64,000 nt of DNA from Gillisella vitis (GCF_014204625.1 NZ_JACHLU010000003.1:186001-250000); one strand, 5' to 3'; positions 29,000 to 38,582 are shown, numbered from the stretch's first letter. Notes: generated by a model not told the origin, from the sequence alone. Made by a program: numbers and translations.

Positions 29000-30190
29000 G
29001 TGAGCGGATTGGAAACGGCCATCAGAAGCGCTCTGGAGCGGTCGGATCGCACAAAGGCAGAAGTTCGGGCCAGGATCTATCAATCAGCCCGGCAGGCGCT
29101 GGAGCAAGGTCTGCGCAAGCAGGGTGTCAATGATCCGGAAACGGTGGCCGAGCAGCGGCATCGCCTTGAGGCGACCATTCACGCGATTGAGCAGGAAGAG
29201 CGCGAGCGTCTGAAGGCGCAGGCCACAGTCGAGCCGCCGGTCAAGGTGGCAGCTCCGCCGGTAACAGAAGCTGCAAGGCCACCCGCGCCTGCACCCAGAA
29301 CGGTCCCTACCGATGATGACAGCGCCCTTTCGTTTGGCGTTGGCCGTGATCATGCCGCAGCAGACAGCCATGGCGCTTTTGATGATGTCAGGGCGGCGCG
29401 TGACGATCGTGCAGCGGTCCATGCTCCCGTGGCCGATGAGCGTGGCGGATTGGCATCCTTGGCCGCAGTTGCTGATGAGCGTCCGGCATCGCGCGGGAAA
29501 AAACGGGCGAAACCTGCCCCCAAGCCGCGCCGCCGCCGTGGATTTTTTTCGCGGCTGTTTGTGTTCGTGGTGATAATCAGCTCAATGGGTATTGCGGCCT
29601 GGTGGGTTTATTCAACGGGTCTGCTTTTGAGTGATGCGGAGCGGCAAACGGGCGTGCCGCCCCAGCAGCCGACAGCATCAGCGCCTGATTTCGCTGGAGA
29701 TAGTCAGGAGCCGAAGACGATTGATCCGCAACGCGGCTTCTCCAGCGCCTGGATTGAAATTTTCAAGCCTGGTGACGCGCAGAAAATAACAGCCGGTGCC
29801 AATGCCACGGTGGAGGTTCTGGGGGCCAGCGATGGACAGGCCATGCGGATCGTTTCACGCAGCGCAGATGCGGATGGGGCGGCGATTATCCAGATGTCTC
29901 CCGATGTTCTGCGGGAAATGGTGGGCAAGACATCAACCATCGCCATCACGGTTCAACCGGCCAGAGAAAAGCCCGTGCAATTTGCCGTATCCTGCGCGTT
30001 CGACCGGCTTGGAGGCTGTTCGCGCCACCGTTTTACGGCCAATCCTGAGCGGGCGGACCTGCTGTTTCGCGTAACCCTTCCCGATGCGGTCGCCCCCAGT
30101 GCGCCCGGCCTGCTGTCCATCAATGCCGATATGAGCGGGCAGGGCGATGGTATCAATATCTATTCCATTCGGGTGCTGCCGGGACAGTGA
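29000..30190 (+). CDS. Single-pass membrane protein of unknown function
   Basis: I do not recognise a named family. The 396-residue protein has a charged, helical N-terminus (SGLETAIRSALERSDRTKAEVRARIYQSARQALEQGLRKQG), an alanine/proline-rich low-complexity stretch (about 75-175), a very basic segment KKRAKPAPKPRRRR just before one membrane helix (FSRLFVFVVIISSMGIAAWWVYSTGLLL, about 183-210), and a 185-residue, presumably periplasmic, C-terminal domain with two cysteines. The basic residues before the helix suggest N-in topology. The GTG start has GAGGA upstream. It converges with ppk2. Confidence 0.75.
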   Translation: MSGLETAIRSALERSDRTKAEVRARIYQSARQALEQGLRKQGVNDPETVAEQRHRLEATIHAIEQEERERLKAQATVEPPVKVAAPPVTEAARPPAPAPRTVPTDDDSALSFGVGRDHAAADSHGAFDDVRAARDDRAAVHAPVADERGGLASLAAVADERPASRGKKRAKPAPKPRRRRGFFSRLFVFVVIISSMGIAAWWVYSTGLLLSDAERQTGVPPQQPTASAPDFAGDSQEPKTIDPQRGFSSAWIEIFKPGDAQKITAGANATVEVLGASDGQAMRIVSRSADADGAAIIQMSPDVLREMVGKTSTIAITVQPAREKPVQFAVSCAFDRLGGCSRHRFTANPERADLLFRVTLPDAVAPSAPGLLSINADMSGQGDGINIYSIRVLPGQ

Positions 30191-30204
30191 TCGGGCTGGG
30201 CGCG

Positions 30205-31083
30205 TCAAAGCATGTCTGAAGGCTTGCCAAGAATTTTGCCATCAATGTCGCCAATGGCCTTGATGTCCTTGCCGGTGTAATCCAGCGACAACAACAGATG
30301 CCGGATGACATTAAGGCGGGCACGGCGCTTGTCATTTGCCTTGACCACACTCCATGGTGCGTCTTTGGCGTGGGTTTCTTTCAGCATCCGGTCACGCTTT
30401 TCGGTGTAGTCGTCCCAGCGGCTCAGGGCAGCAATGTCCATGGCTGAGAGTTTCCAGATCTTCAGCGGATCATGCCTGCGGTCATGAAAGCGCTTGATTT
30501 GCATTTCGCGGCCAATGTCCAGCCAGAATTTGAAAAAATGAATATCATCCTGCCGGATCAATTTTTCAAATCGCGGTGCCTGTTCCATGAAATGCTGATA
30601 TTGATCTGCGGTGCAAAAGCCCATCACTGGCTCAACCACCGCACGGTTATACCATGAGCGGTCAAACAGCACGAATTCGCCCGCACTGGGAAATTTGCTG
30701 ATGTAGCGCTGGAAATACCATTGGCCCTGTTCTGTTTCTGTGGGCTTGGTCAAGGCCACATTCCGGGCGGAACGGGGGTTCATGTAGGCAAGAATGGAAT
30801 GGATGGTGCCGCCTTTGCCGGCCGCATCACGGCCTTCAAACAGCGCCATGACCCTGCGGCCTGTGGCCTGCAACCACAGCTGAACCTTGACCAGCTCAAT
30901 TTGCAGGTTTCTCAATTCAGCCTCATAAATCTCTGGTCGCAGCTTTTTGTCATAGGGGTGCTTGCCGGAAGACAGGGCTGCGCTGTCGACCCAGTCTGGC
31001 AGAACGGGATTGTCAATGTCAAACACGCGCCGCTGGTTGCCGATGGTGAGTGTGACAGCGCGGTTGGCAATTGTGTCATTCAT
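30205..31083 (-). CDS. ppk2: Polyphosphate kinase 2
   Basis: PPK2 transfers phosphate between polyphosphate and nucleotides. The 292-residue single-domain protein has the Walker A motif [15 protein letters not shown] at about residues 81-95, Walker [21 protein letters not shown] at about 135-154 and the lid region [19 protein letters not shown]. Start 31083 has GGAG 6 bases upstream; an earlier start would add 13 residues from repeat-adjacent DNA. It diverges from phoR across a 324-bp gap, suggesting but not proving a link to phosphate control. Confidence 0.93.
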   Translation of the reverse strand: MNDTIANRAVTLTIGNQRRVFDIDNPVLPDWVDSAALSSGKHPYDKKLRPEIYEAELRNLQIELVKVQLWLQATGRRVMALFEGRDAAGKGGTIHSILAYMNPRSARNVALTKPTETEQGQWYFQRYISKFPSAGEFVLFDRSWYNRAVVEPVMGFCTADQYQHFMEQAPRFEKLIRQDDIHFFKFWLDIGREMQIKRFHDRRHDPLKIWKLSAMDIAALSRWDDYTEKRDRMLKETHAKDAPWSVVKANDKRRARLNVIRHLLLSLDYTGKDIKAIGDIDGKILGKPSDML

Positions 31084-31105
31084 GGCATTCTCCACAGTTC
31101 TTTTT

Positions 31106-31206
31106 GCAGCGCCGTGCGCCATGTATGGCGCACAAAGGACGCTGTAACACTTTTAATCTGCTGAATAATTTCTTAAATCGATTCCGTTTCAAGGAATTAT
31201 GCAGCA
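31106..31206 (+). repeat. Family C intergenic repeat, copy 1
   Basis: About 100 bp: GTGCGCCATGTATGGCGCAC palindrome, then AAAGGACGCTGTAACACTTT, then TCGATTCCGTTTCAAGGAAT and TATGCAGCA. Related copies are at 39413-39466, 38482-38516, 47704-47750 and, reversed, 50339-50448. It occupies the first third of the ppk2-phoR gap; the rest (31207-31407) is AT-rich and presumably holds the phoR promoter, but I cannot assign a PHO box there. Confidence 0.75.
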
Positions 31207-31407
31207 AGGTGCGAACCCGATGTTAAATGATAAAATATTGAAAATCTTCAAGAACTTGTTTGTGTTTTTCGTAAAGCGGAAAGAGGGCCGTTACGTTATG
31301 TGATGGGAAACTGCATGAAAACGGTACAATTTTGTCATGCAACAGAGATAGGATAAAATCCTTCTTTCAAATTTCCTGGTCCCTGCCGTGTCGCGCCGAG
31401 GTTTCTG

Positions 31408-32667
31408 TTGACGTATTTTCTTTCATCGTTGCGCGTTCTGGGCCAAAGACTGCGTGATCGCTGGGATTTCATTCTGCTTGACCTGCTGGTTTCAGGCAGC
31501 TCTGTTCTGGCCGGTGCCGATCACCTGTTTGGCGTCATTCTGTTTGTTTTCTCGCTGGTTGTCATCCTGATCTATGGTGGCTTTCACGAGAAGGAGGGGG
31601 TCGCTGTTCCTGAAAAGATGCCCCCCGCCCTGCCGTTTTCAAGCGAGGATGTTGAGGGGTTGCTCAAGGTGACATTTGCTGCGGTTGAGCTGCCCTGTCT
31701 TGTGTTTGTGGCTGATGGCACTGTGGCTTTTCAGAATGCGGCCGCAGAAAAAGCGTTTGGTGCGCTGGAGCCGGGCGTCCATATCTCTGCCCGTTGGCGT
31801 TCGCCGGGTATTCTCGATATGGTGCGTGAAACCGTTGGCAATGGTCTGCCCAATCAGATCGAACATTCCGAGGTGCTGCCGTCTGAGCGGGTGTTTGTGG
31901 TGCGGGTGGCTCCTTTGGCCCTGCCGCAGTTAAAGCGGCACTCGGCTCTGTTTGTCATGACATTTCGGGATATTTCCGAACTGCGGCGGATCGACCGGAT
32001 GCGCTCGGATTTTGTTGCCAATGCCAGCCACGAGTTGCGCACACCACTGGCGTCTCTGCGTGGGTTTATCGAGACATTGCTTGGCCCGGCCCGCAATGAT
32101 GAAAAAGCACGGGATCGTTTTTTGGGCATCATGCTGGATCAGGCCAACCGCATGAGCCGTCTGGTGGATGACCTTCTGTCTCTGTCGCGGCTGGAATTGA
32201 AGGCGCATCTGGCACCGGATCAGAAAGTGGTGTTGCAGCCGGTTCTCAGCCATGTGAGGGATTCCCTCAGTCCCCTTGCCAGCGAACTGGATCTGGATTT
32301 GCGCCTGCATTTGCCTGCGGAACCCGTTGAGGTCACGGGGGATCGGGATGAGTTGATTCAGGTGTTTGAAAACCTGATCGAAAATGCCTGCAAATACGGA
32401 CAGGAAGGCAAACAGGTTGATGTGTTTCTGCGCCAGACCGCAGGGGCTGTCGAGGTGAGTGTGGTGGACAGGGGGCCGGGAATACCGGCCGACGATGTGC
32501 CGCGGCTGACGGAGCGATTTTATCGGGTGAGTGTTGCGGACAGTCGCTCAAAAAAAGGAACAGGATTGGGGCTTGCGATTGTCAAGCATATCCTGACCCG
32601 CCACAGGGCCAGGCTGATTATTCGCTCGGAAATTGGCCATGGTACGGATTTCACCGTCCGGTTTTGA
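31408..32667 (+). CDS. phoR: Phosphate regulon sensor histidine kinase PhoR
   Basis: Inner-membrane kinase that phosphorylates PhoB under phosphate limitation. The 419-residue protein has a hydrophobic hairpin at about residues 18-58, a PAS region (about 85-195), the HisKA motif DFVANASHELRTPLASLRGF with the phospho-accepting His near residue 207, and an HATPase domain with NLIENACKYG, DRGPGIP and GTGLGLAIVKHI. The TTG start has GAGG 6 bases before it. It heads the pst-pho cluster; in rhizobia this order phoR-pstSCAB-phoU-phoB is standard. Confidence 0.95.
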   Translation: MTYFLSSLRVLGQRLRDRWDFILLDLLVSGSSVLAGADHLFGVILFVFSLVVILIYGGFHEKEGVAVPEKMPPALPFSSEDVEGLLKVTFAAVELPCLVFVADGTVAFQNAAAEKAFGALEPGVHISARWRSPGILDMVRETVGNGLPNQIEHSEVLPSERVFVVRVAPLALPQLKRHSALFVMTFRDISELRRIDRMRSDFVANASHELRTPLASLRGFIETLLGPARNDEKARDRFLGIMLDQANRMSRLVDDLLSLSRLELKAHLAPDQKVVLQPVLSHVRDSLSPLASELDLDLRLHLPAEPVEVTGDRDELIQVFENLIENACKYGQEGKQVDVFLRQTAGAVEVSVVDRGPGIPADDVPRLTERFYRVSVADSRSKKGTGLGLAIVKHILTRHRARLIIRSEIGHGTDFTVRF

Positions 32668-32728
32668 CATAAAACCGCGATGTTTTGGGTGCGTGATTTA
32701 TTTTATCATTATAAATCAGTATTTTAAT

Positions 32729-32757
32729 TTGTCACAAATGTTTCATCAAAATGACAT
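32729..32757 (+). promoter_or_regulatory. PHO box upstream of pstS
   Basis: Three heptamers at 11-bp spacing: TTGTCAC (32729), GTTTCAT (32740) and ATGACAT (32751), each followed by an AT-rich tetramer. This matches the PhoB direct-repeat consensus CTGTCAT-N4-CTGTCAT. It ends about 100 bp before the pstS start. Confidence 0.8.
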
Positions 32758-32860
32758 AAAAGCGAAGGCTGTCGGGGGCTAAGAACAAGCAGCCGGAGCA
32801 CGGCGAGAGCAGGCCGGGACGCCTGCTTCCCAAACAAAAGCTCATTCTCGGGAGAGATTT

Positions 32861-33886
32861 ATGAACATGCTAAGACTTTCTGTAGCGGCTTTGGTCGCAT
32901 CTGTTGCGTTTGCCGGTGTGGCTTCCGCCCGCGATCAGGTTCAGGTTGCTGGTTCCTCCACCGTCTTGCCTTATGCCAAGATCGTTGCTGAAACGTTCGG
33001 CGAAACCTTCACCAAGTTCAAGACACCGGTTGTTGAATCGGGTGGATCTTCTGCTGGTCTGAAGGAATTCTGCAAGGGCGTTGGCCCTGAAACCATTGAT
33101 ATTGCCAATTCCTCGCGCAAGATTAAAGAATCGGAAGTTGAGTCCTGCAAGAACGCCGGCGTAACTGAAATCCAGGAAGTCAAATTCGGCTATGACGGTA
33201 TCGTCTTTGCTGTAGACTCTTCCAACAAGGACCTCGCTCTGGTGCCTGCCGATCTGTACAAGGGTCTGGCTGCTGAAGTTGTGGTTGATGGCAAGCTGGT
33301 TGCCAACCCTTACAAGAAGTGGTCGGAAGTCAACAAGGACCTTCCTGATACGGACATCATGGGGTTCATTCCGGGCGAAAAGCACGGTACACGCGAAGTG
33401 TTCGAAGAAAAGGTTCTGGCTGAAGGCTGCAAGGAATCCGGCGCTCTTGCTGTGATCGAAAAGGCAGTTGACAAAAAGGAAGCGCCAAAGAAGTGCATTG
33501 CTGTTCGTAAAGATGGCAAGGCTGTTGATATCGATGGCGATTACACCGAAACGCTTGCTCGTATCTCTGCAAACAAGACCGCCGTTGGCGTGTTTGGTCT
33601 GTCTTTCTATGAAAACAATGCCGACAAGCTGAAGGTTGCCACCGTTTCCGGCGTCAAGCCATCGGTTGAGACTGTTGCTTCTGGCAAGTATCCAGTTTCG
33701 CGTCCGCTGTTCTTCTACGTCAAGAAGGCTCACCTCGGCGTTATTCCTGGCATGAAGGAATATGTTGACTTCTTCCTGTCGGAACAGATGATCGGTGCTG
33801 ATGGCCCGTTGGCCAACTATGGCCTGGTTCCTGCTCCTGAAAAAGAGCGTGAAGAATACCGCGCCAAGTTCACGGCTGGCAAGTAA
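32861..33886 (+). CDS. pstS: Phosphate ABC transporter, periplasmic binding protein PstS
   Basis: Binds phosphate in the periplasm and passes it to PstCA. The 341-residue protein has a Sec signal peptide (NMLRLSVAALVASVAFAGVASA) and then the binding fold starting DQVQVAGSSTVLPYAKIVAETF, where the SST motif contacts phosphate, and GGSSAGLKEFCKG and GEKHGTREVFEEK further on. Codon use leans to T-ending codons compared with neighbours, as expected for a highly expressed gene. PHO box upstream; a hairpin follows before pstC. Confidence 0.96.
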   Translation: MNMLRLSVAALVASVAFAGVASARDQVQVAGSSTVLPYAKIVAETFGETFTKFKTPVVESGGSSAGLKEFCKGVGPETIDIANSSRKIKESEVESCKNAGVTEIQEVKFGYDGIVFAVDSSNKDLALVPADLYKGLAAEVVVDGKLVANPYKKWSEVNKDLPDTDIMGFIPGEKHGTREVFEEKVLAEGCKESGALAVIEKAVDKKEAPKKCIAVRKDGKAVDIDGDYTETLARISANKTAVGVFGLSFYENNADKLKVATVSGVKPSVETVASGKYPVSRPLFFYVKKAHLGVIPGMKEYVDFFLSEQMIGADGPLANYGLVPAPEKEREEYRAKFTAGK

Positions 33887-33897
33887 GCCTTAAAGTT

Positions 33898-33922
33898 CAG
33901 CGCAGATGTCTCATCTGCGCTG
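33898..33922 (+). terminator. Intercistronic hairpin between pstS and pstC
   Basis: CAGCGCAGATG, loop TCT, CATCTGCGCTG, then GCTTTTG. A perfect 11-bp stem 12 bp after the pstS stop; probably a leaky terminator or mRNA-stabilising hairpin that keeps PstS above the other subunits. Confidence 0.75.
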
Positions 33923-34015
33923 GCTTTTGTTTCGGCGGATCCTGTCTCAGGCGTGATCCGTCTCTCTTCTCTCTCTGCATTTTTTCAGCAGAGGTATGGT
34001 GACCCGGGGATGCAG

Positions 34016-35503
34016 ATGAGTCTATCCATACTCTTATTTATCGTCATTGCGATTGGGGTTGTCTCCTATATTATGGGGTCCTCACGCGCGACGTCTCTTG
34101 CGGGTGGCAAGGCGTCAACACTTCATTCTCGCTATGGTTATCACGGCAGTTTTGTTGCTGTGCTGGCGGTTATTCCTGCTTTTATCGTTATGGCTGGCTG
34201 GCTCTCCATCGCGCCGACCGTGATTGAGACCCGTGTGCGCGAAAGTCTGCCGCAGCAGGCGCAGTCTGAAGCTGCCTCGATACAGAATTTGAACTATGGT
34301 ACGATCATGTCGATCGCCCGTGGTATGCACCAGCTTGACGCCGATACGCTGGCCAAGCTGAAAGCAGCAGACCCGTTGACGGCTCGTACCATCCTTGGTG
34401 ATCACGGTGTGCCGCTGGCTGGGGAGCCAGATGCTTACATGCTGACGGCGGCAGAGTTGCTGAATAGCATGAGCGAGATCAACAATATTGCCATGACTGT
34501 TGTTGTCATCGCACTTTCTGTCGCTGGTGCATTGCTGGGTTTTCGGATGATCGCGCCAAGGTTTCGGGCGCGCAATCGCGTTGAACAGGTTATCCTGGCT
34601 GCATTGATCCTGTGCTCTTCCATTGCCATCCTGACCACCGTTGGCATTATCATGTCGATGCTGAGTGAAACGGTGCATTTCTTTCAGACGGTTCCGGCGT
34701 GGAAATTCTTCTTCGGTATCGTTTGGGATCCTCGTTTTGCGGCTGCTGGTTCTGCCGACACAGGTGGTCAGTTCGGATTGATCCCGCTTCTGCTCGGTAC
34801 ATTGTATATCGGCATGGTTGCCATGCTGTTTGCCGTTCCTGTCGGGCTGTTTTCGGCCATCTACATGGCAGAATATGCTTCTCCACGGCTGCGCTCCATC
34901 ACCAAACCTTTGCTGGAAGTGCTGGCAGGCATCCCAACCATCGTCTACGGCTTTTTCGCGCTGACCTCCGTGGGTCCTTTCCTGCGCGATATTTCCGCCA
35001 AAATCAGCGGTATGGCCACGGGCGATTTTACCAGCTTCATTCAGGCGCAGAGTGTTCTGACCGCTGGTTTCGTCATGGGCATCATGCTGATCCCTTATGT
35101 ATCGTCGCTGTCGGATGATATTATCACCGCTGTTCCGCGCTCGCTGCGGGATGGATCGCTTGGCCTTGGGGCAACCCGGTCGGAAACGGTGAAGAATGTG
35201 ATCTTGCCAGCCGCATTGCCGGGCATTGTTGGCGCTCTGCTGATGACGGCCTCGCGTGCCGTGGGTGAAACCATGATTGTCGTGCTGGCCGCAGGCGTTG
35301 CTGCACGCATTCAGATCAGCCCGTTCGAGCCGATGACAACCGTGACCGTGAAGATCGTCAACCAGCTGACCGGCGACCTTGAATTTACCTCGCCGCAGAC
35401 GCTTGTTGCCTTTGCGCTTGGGATCACCCTGTTTGCCATCACGCTTTGCCTTAACATCTATGCGCTTTACATCGTGCGCAAATACCGGGAGCAGTACGAA
35501 TGA
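34016..35503 (+). CDS. pstC: Phosphate ABC transporter permease PstC
   Basis: Inner-membrane permease subunit. The 495-residue protein is the long rhizobial form, with an N-terminal extension of about 200 residues carrying several membrane segments ahead of the BPD_transp_1 domain (from about residue 260, LLLGTLYIGMVAMLFAVPVGLFSAIYMAEYASP). The EAA-type loop is seen in LGATRSETVKNVILPAALPGIVGALL. The ATG at 34016 is chosen because GGGG lies 6 bases before it; an ATG at 34010 and a GTG at 33953 are alternatives. It overlaps pstA by 4 bp. Confidence 0.93.
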   Translation: MSLSILLFIVIAIGVVSYIMGSSRATSLAGGKASTLHSRYGYHGSFVAVLAVIPAFIVMAGWLSIAPTVIETRVRESLPQQAQSEAASIQNLNYGTIMSIARGMHQLDADTLAKLKAADPLTARTILGDHGVPLAGEPDAYMLTAAELLNSMSEINNIAMTVVVIALSVAGALLGFRMIAPRFRARNRVEQVILAALILCSSIAILTTVGIIMSMLSETVHFFQTVPAWKFFFGIVWDPRFAAAGSADTGGQFGLIPLLLGTLYIGMVAMLFAVPVGLFSAIYMAEYASPRLRSITKPLLEVLAGIPTIVYGFFALTSVGPFLRDISAKISGMATGDFTSFIQAQSVLTAGFVMGIMLIPYVSSLSDDIITAVPRSLRDGSLGLGATRSETVKNVILPAALPGIVGALLMTASRAVGETMIVVLAAGVAARIQISPFEPMTTVTVKIVNQLTGDLEFTSPQTLVAFALGITLFAITLCLNIYALYIVRKYREQYE

Positions 35504-36822
35504 GCGATGTCGTCTCTCAAGGCCCCGCAGCAATGACGGGTGCAAAACCGGCCCGCCGCGATATTGGTATCAAGCGCCGCTATGCTGCTGAACGCCGCTT
35601 TCGCGCCTATGGCGTGGCTGCCATCAGCTTTGGCCTTATCTTCCTGCTGCTGTTGCTGAATTCTGTGGTGTCAAAGGGCTATAGTGCCTTTTTGCAAACC
35701 ACCATTACAGTGCCGGTGGAGTTCAGCGAGAAGATTATCGATCCGAATAACCAGCGCGCCACCAACCCGGATGTGTTGTTGCCTGCCAATTATCCGCTGC
35801 TGGTGCGCAATGCTCTGGCAAAGCAGCTTGGTCTGAACACGTCAGATCGTCCAGCCATGAAGGCGCTTATGGAGATGGTCTCTGACAGTGCCCGCATTCA
35901 ACTGCGCAGTTTTGTCATGGCTGACCCTTCGGTGATTGGTAAAACCGTCCCTGTGTCGGTCCTGGCCAGTGCGACGATTGACTCTGCCTTCAAAGGCCAG
36001 TTTGACCTGGATGTAGATGAGGGCAACCGCAAGATTTCGGATCGCCAGATTGAGTGGATGAATACCCTTGCCGCAAACGGCGCTTTGCACAAAGACTTCA
36101 ATTCGGGCATTTTCCTCAACGGCTCATCCAGTCGTCCAGAAGCGGCAGGCGTGGGTGTGGCCCTGATTGGTTCTGCCTATATGATGCTGATCGTGCTGGT
36201 ACTGGCTTTGCCAATCGGTGTTGCAGCCTCGATCTATCTGGAAGAGTTTGCGCCGAAAAATCGCTGGACCGACCTGATTGAGGTCAACATCAACAATCTG
36301 GCGGCGGTTCCTTCCATCGTGTTTGGTCTGTTGGGTCTGGCTGTGTTTATCAACTTCATGGGCCTGCCACGGTCAGCCTCGCTGGTGGGTGGTCTGGTTC
36401 TGACGTTGATGACCCTGCCCACCATTATCATTGCCACCCGTGCCGCGCTGAAAGCCGTGCCACCCTCCATTCGTGCGGCCGCCCTTGGGCTTGGTGCGTC
36501 GAAGATGCAGACTGTGTTTCACCACGTTCTGCCCTTGGCCATGCCCGGTATTCTGACTGGCACGATTATTGGTCTTGCACATGCCTTGGGCGAAACAGCG
36601 CCTTTGCTGTTGATTGGCATGGTGGCCTTTGTTGCAGATTTTCCCGGCAGCCCGATGGATCCGTCCACGGCTTTGCCAGTGCAGATCTATATGTGGGCGA
36701 ATGAGGCGGAGCGGGCGTTTGTGGAGCGCACATCCGGGGCAATCATCATTCTGCTTCTCTTCCTGTTGATCATGAATGTCGGGGCTATTCTGCTGCGGCG
36801 GCGTTTCGAACGGCGCTGGTAG
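35500..36822 (+). CDS. pstA: Phosphate ABC transporter permease PstA
   Basis: Second permease subunit of 440 residues. It has one N-terminal membrane helix (FGLIFLLLLLNSVVSKGYSAFL), a long periplasmic region (about 65-215) typical of the rhizobial form, and the BPD_transp_1 domain from about 220 with the loop LGLGASKMQTVFHHVLPLAMPGILTGTIIG. It overlaps pstC (ATGA) and precedes pstB by 85 bp. Confidence 0.95.
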   Translation: MSDVVSQGPAAMTGAKPARRDIGIKRRYAAERRFRAYGVAAISFGLIFLLLLLNSVVSKGYSAFLQTTITVPVEFSEKIIDPNNQRATNPDVLLPANYPLLVRNALAKQLGLNTSDRPAMKALMEMVSDSARIQLRSFVMADPSVIGKTVPVSVLASATIDSAFKGQFDLDVDEGNRKISDRQIEWMNTLAANGALHKDFNSGIFLNGSSSRPEAAGVGVALIGSAYMMLIVLVLALPIGVAASIYLEEFAPKNRWTDLIEVNINNLAAVPSIVFGLLGLAVFINFMGLPRSASLVGGLVLTLMTLPTIIIATRAALKAVPPSIRAAALGLGASKMQTVFHHVLPLAMPGILTGTIIGLAHALGETAPLLLIGMVAFVADFPGSPMDPSTALPVQIYMWANEAERAFVERTSGAIIILLLFLLIMNVGAILLRRRFERRW

Positions 36823-36907
36823 GCGTCACGACCTGAGAACCGAGAACAATGTGAACGGCTTTTCATCCACGATTGTGAGATAAGAAAAAGCCAGAGGAGT
36901 AAGTTCC

Positions 36908-37723
36908 ATGAACATGATGTCCGAATCAGCAGTGGAAAAGGCGCTGGATCAGAAGATGGCTGAAATGAACTACAAAATGGTCGGCAAGGATGTATCGGTC
37001 TACTACGGTGACAAACGCGCCTTGTTTGATGTCAATCTCAACGTGCGCGAAAATACCGTAACGGCTTTGATTGGCCCTTCCGGCTGTGGCAAATCCACGT
37101 TCTTGCGCACGCTGAACCGCATGAACGACACGATTGATGGCTGCAAGGTCACAGGCCGTATCACGCTTGATGAGATGGATGTGTATGATCCTTCGATTGA
37201 TGTGGTGGAATTGCGCGCGCGCGTTGGCATGGTGTTTCAAAAGCCGAACCCTTTCCCAAAGTCGATCTATGAAAATGTGGCCTATGGTCCGCGCATTCAT
37301 GGTCTGGCCCGCAACAAGGCCGATATGGATCAGATCATCGAAAAGAGCCTGCAACGCGCTGGCCTGTGGAATGAAGTGAAGGACCGTCTGCATGAGGCTG
37401 GCACCGGCCTTTCGGGTGGCCAGCAGCAGCGCCTGTGCATTGCACGTGCCATTGCCGTCAGCCCGGAAGTGATCCTGATGGACGAACCGTGCTCGGCGCT
37501 GGACCCGATTGCAACCGCCAAGGTCGAAGAGCTGATCCACGAATTGCGTGCCAATTTCACCATTGTCATCGTCACGCACTCGATGCAGCAGGCAGCCCGC
37601 GTGTCGCAGCGCACGGCCATGTTCCATCTTGGTCAGCTGGTTGAGGAAAACGACACTGACAAGATGTTTACCAATCCGGATGACCAGCGCACCCAGGATT
37701 ACATCATGGGCCGCTTCGGCTGA
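36908..37723 (+). CDS. pstB: Phosphate ABC transporter ATP-binding protein PstB
   Basis: ATPase subunit of the Pst transporter, 271 residues. Walker A is [21 protein letters not shown] at about residues 54-74, the ABC signature is [15 protein letters not shown] at about 168-182, and Walker B is [16 protein letters not shown] just after it. The sequence closely follows E. coli PstB. A clear AGAGGAG ribosome site precedes the start. Confidence 0.97.
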   Translation: MNMMSESAVEKALDQKMAEMNYKMVGKDVSVYYGDKRALFDVNLNVRENTVTALIGPSGCGKSTFLRTLNRMNDTIDGCKVTGRITLDEMDVYDPSIDVVELRARVGMVFQKPNPFPKSIYENVAYGPRIHGLARNKADMDQIIEKSLQRAGLWNEVKDRLHEAGTGLSGGQQQRLCIARAIAVSPEVILMDEPCSALDPIATAKVEELIHELRANFTIVIVTHSMQQAARVSQRTAMFHLGQLVEENDTDKMFTNPDDQRTQDYIMGRFG

Positions 37724-37770
37724 GATCACAGCCGACGTAGACAACAATCCGTTATTGTAAGGAAATGGCC

Positions 37771-38478
37771 ATGCCAGCGCATATCTACACTGCTTTTGAC
37801 GAAGAACTGAAATATCTCATGCGTCGTATTTCCGAGATGGGTGGCCTTGCCGAACAGATGGTGGCTGACTCTGTCCGTGCGCTTGTCAACTCCGATGCTG
37901 CGCTGGCCCAGAAAGTCATTTCCGATGACACGGTCATGGATGCCGCGGAGCGTGATGTTGGCGACAAGGCCATCGTGACCATTGCCAAGCGACAGCCCAT
38001 GGCGGCAGACCTGCGCGAGATCATCGGTGCCTTGCGCATTGCATCCGATCTTGAGCGCGTTGGCGATATGGGCAAGAACAACGCCAAGCGCGTCATGGCG
38101 GTGCAGGGAACCGGCGTTCCGCGCAAACTGGCTCGCGGCATTGAGCATTTGTCCGAGCTGGCCTTGATGCAGCTGAAGGAAGTGCTGGATGTTTACACCA
38201 CGCGCTCGGCCGAAAAAGCAAAATCCATCCGCGACCGCGATGAAGAAATCGATGCGATGTACACCTCGCTGTTTCGTGAGATGCTGACCTATATGATGGA
38301 AGATCCGCGCAATATCACCACCTGCACGCATCTGCTGTTTTGCGCAAAGAACATTGAGCGCGTTGGCGACCACGCCACCAATATTGCTGAAACCATCTAT
38401 TACATGACCACAGGTGCCCAGCCGGAGGGTGAACGTCCGAAAGACGATACCACCACAGCTGTTGGGGTTGTTGAGTGA
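37771..38478 (+). CDS. phoU: Phosphate signalling regulator PhoU
   Basis: PhoU restrains PhoR signalling when phosphate is plentiful and links it to the Pst transporter. The 235-residue protein is two three-helix bundles, each with the metal-binding motif E/DxxxD: LRIASDLERVGDMGKNNAKR in the first (about residue 90-109) and FCAKNIERVGDHATNIAETIYY in the second (about 192-213). The second ATG, 37771, is chosen because AAGGA lies 7 bases upstream of it and too close to the first. It is the fifth gene after phoR. Confidence 0.96.
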   Translation: MPAHIYTAFDEELKYLMRRISEMGGLAEQMVADSVRALVNSDAALAQKVISDDTVMDAAERDVGDKAIVTIAKRQPMAADLREIIGALRIASDLERVGDMGKNNAKRVMAVQGTGVPRKLARGIEHLSELALMQLKEVLDVYTTRSAEKAKSIRDRDEEIDAMYTSLFREMLTYMMEDPRNITTCTHLLFCAKNIERVGDHATNIAETIYYMTTGAQPEGERPKDDTTTAVGVVE

Positions 38479-38481
38479 TGC

Positions 38482-38516
38482 TTTCTTGAATCGGTTCGGT
38501 TCAAGGACTTATGCAA
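38482..38516 (+). repeat. Family C repeat fragment
   Basis: CTTGAATCGGTTCGGTTCAAG and ACTTATGCAAGG just after the phoU stop. It matches the palindromic right end of family C (CGATTCCGTTTCAAGGAATTATGCA). Confidence 0.55.
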
Positions 38517-38582
38517 GGGTATGTCATGCCTGATGCGGGGCGCGTCAGGCATGAATGAGGTGAGGGGATAATGAACAGAAGG

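Noticed and set aside
31207..31407. PHO box before phoR
   Set aside because: TTTTGTCATGCAAC has one heptamer-like piece but no second repeat at 11-bp spacing.
34115..35545. 476-codon open frame on the minus strand opposite pstC
   Set aside because: Composition is histidine/arginine/glutamine-rich with no motif, as expected from the antisense of a codon-biased gene; pstC is clear on the other strand.
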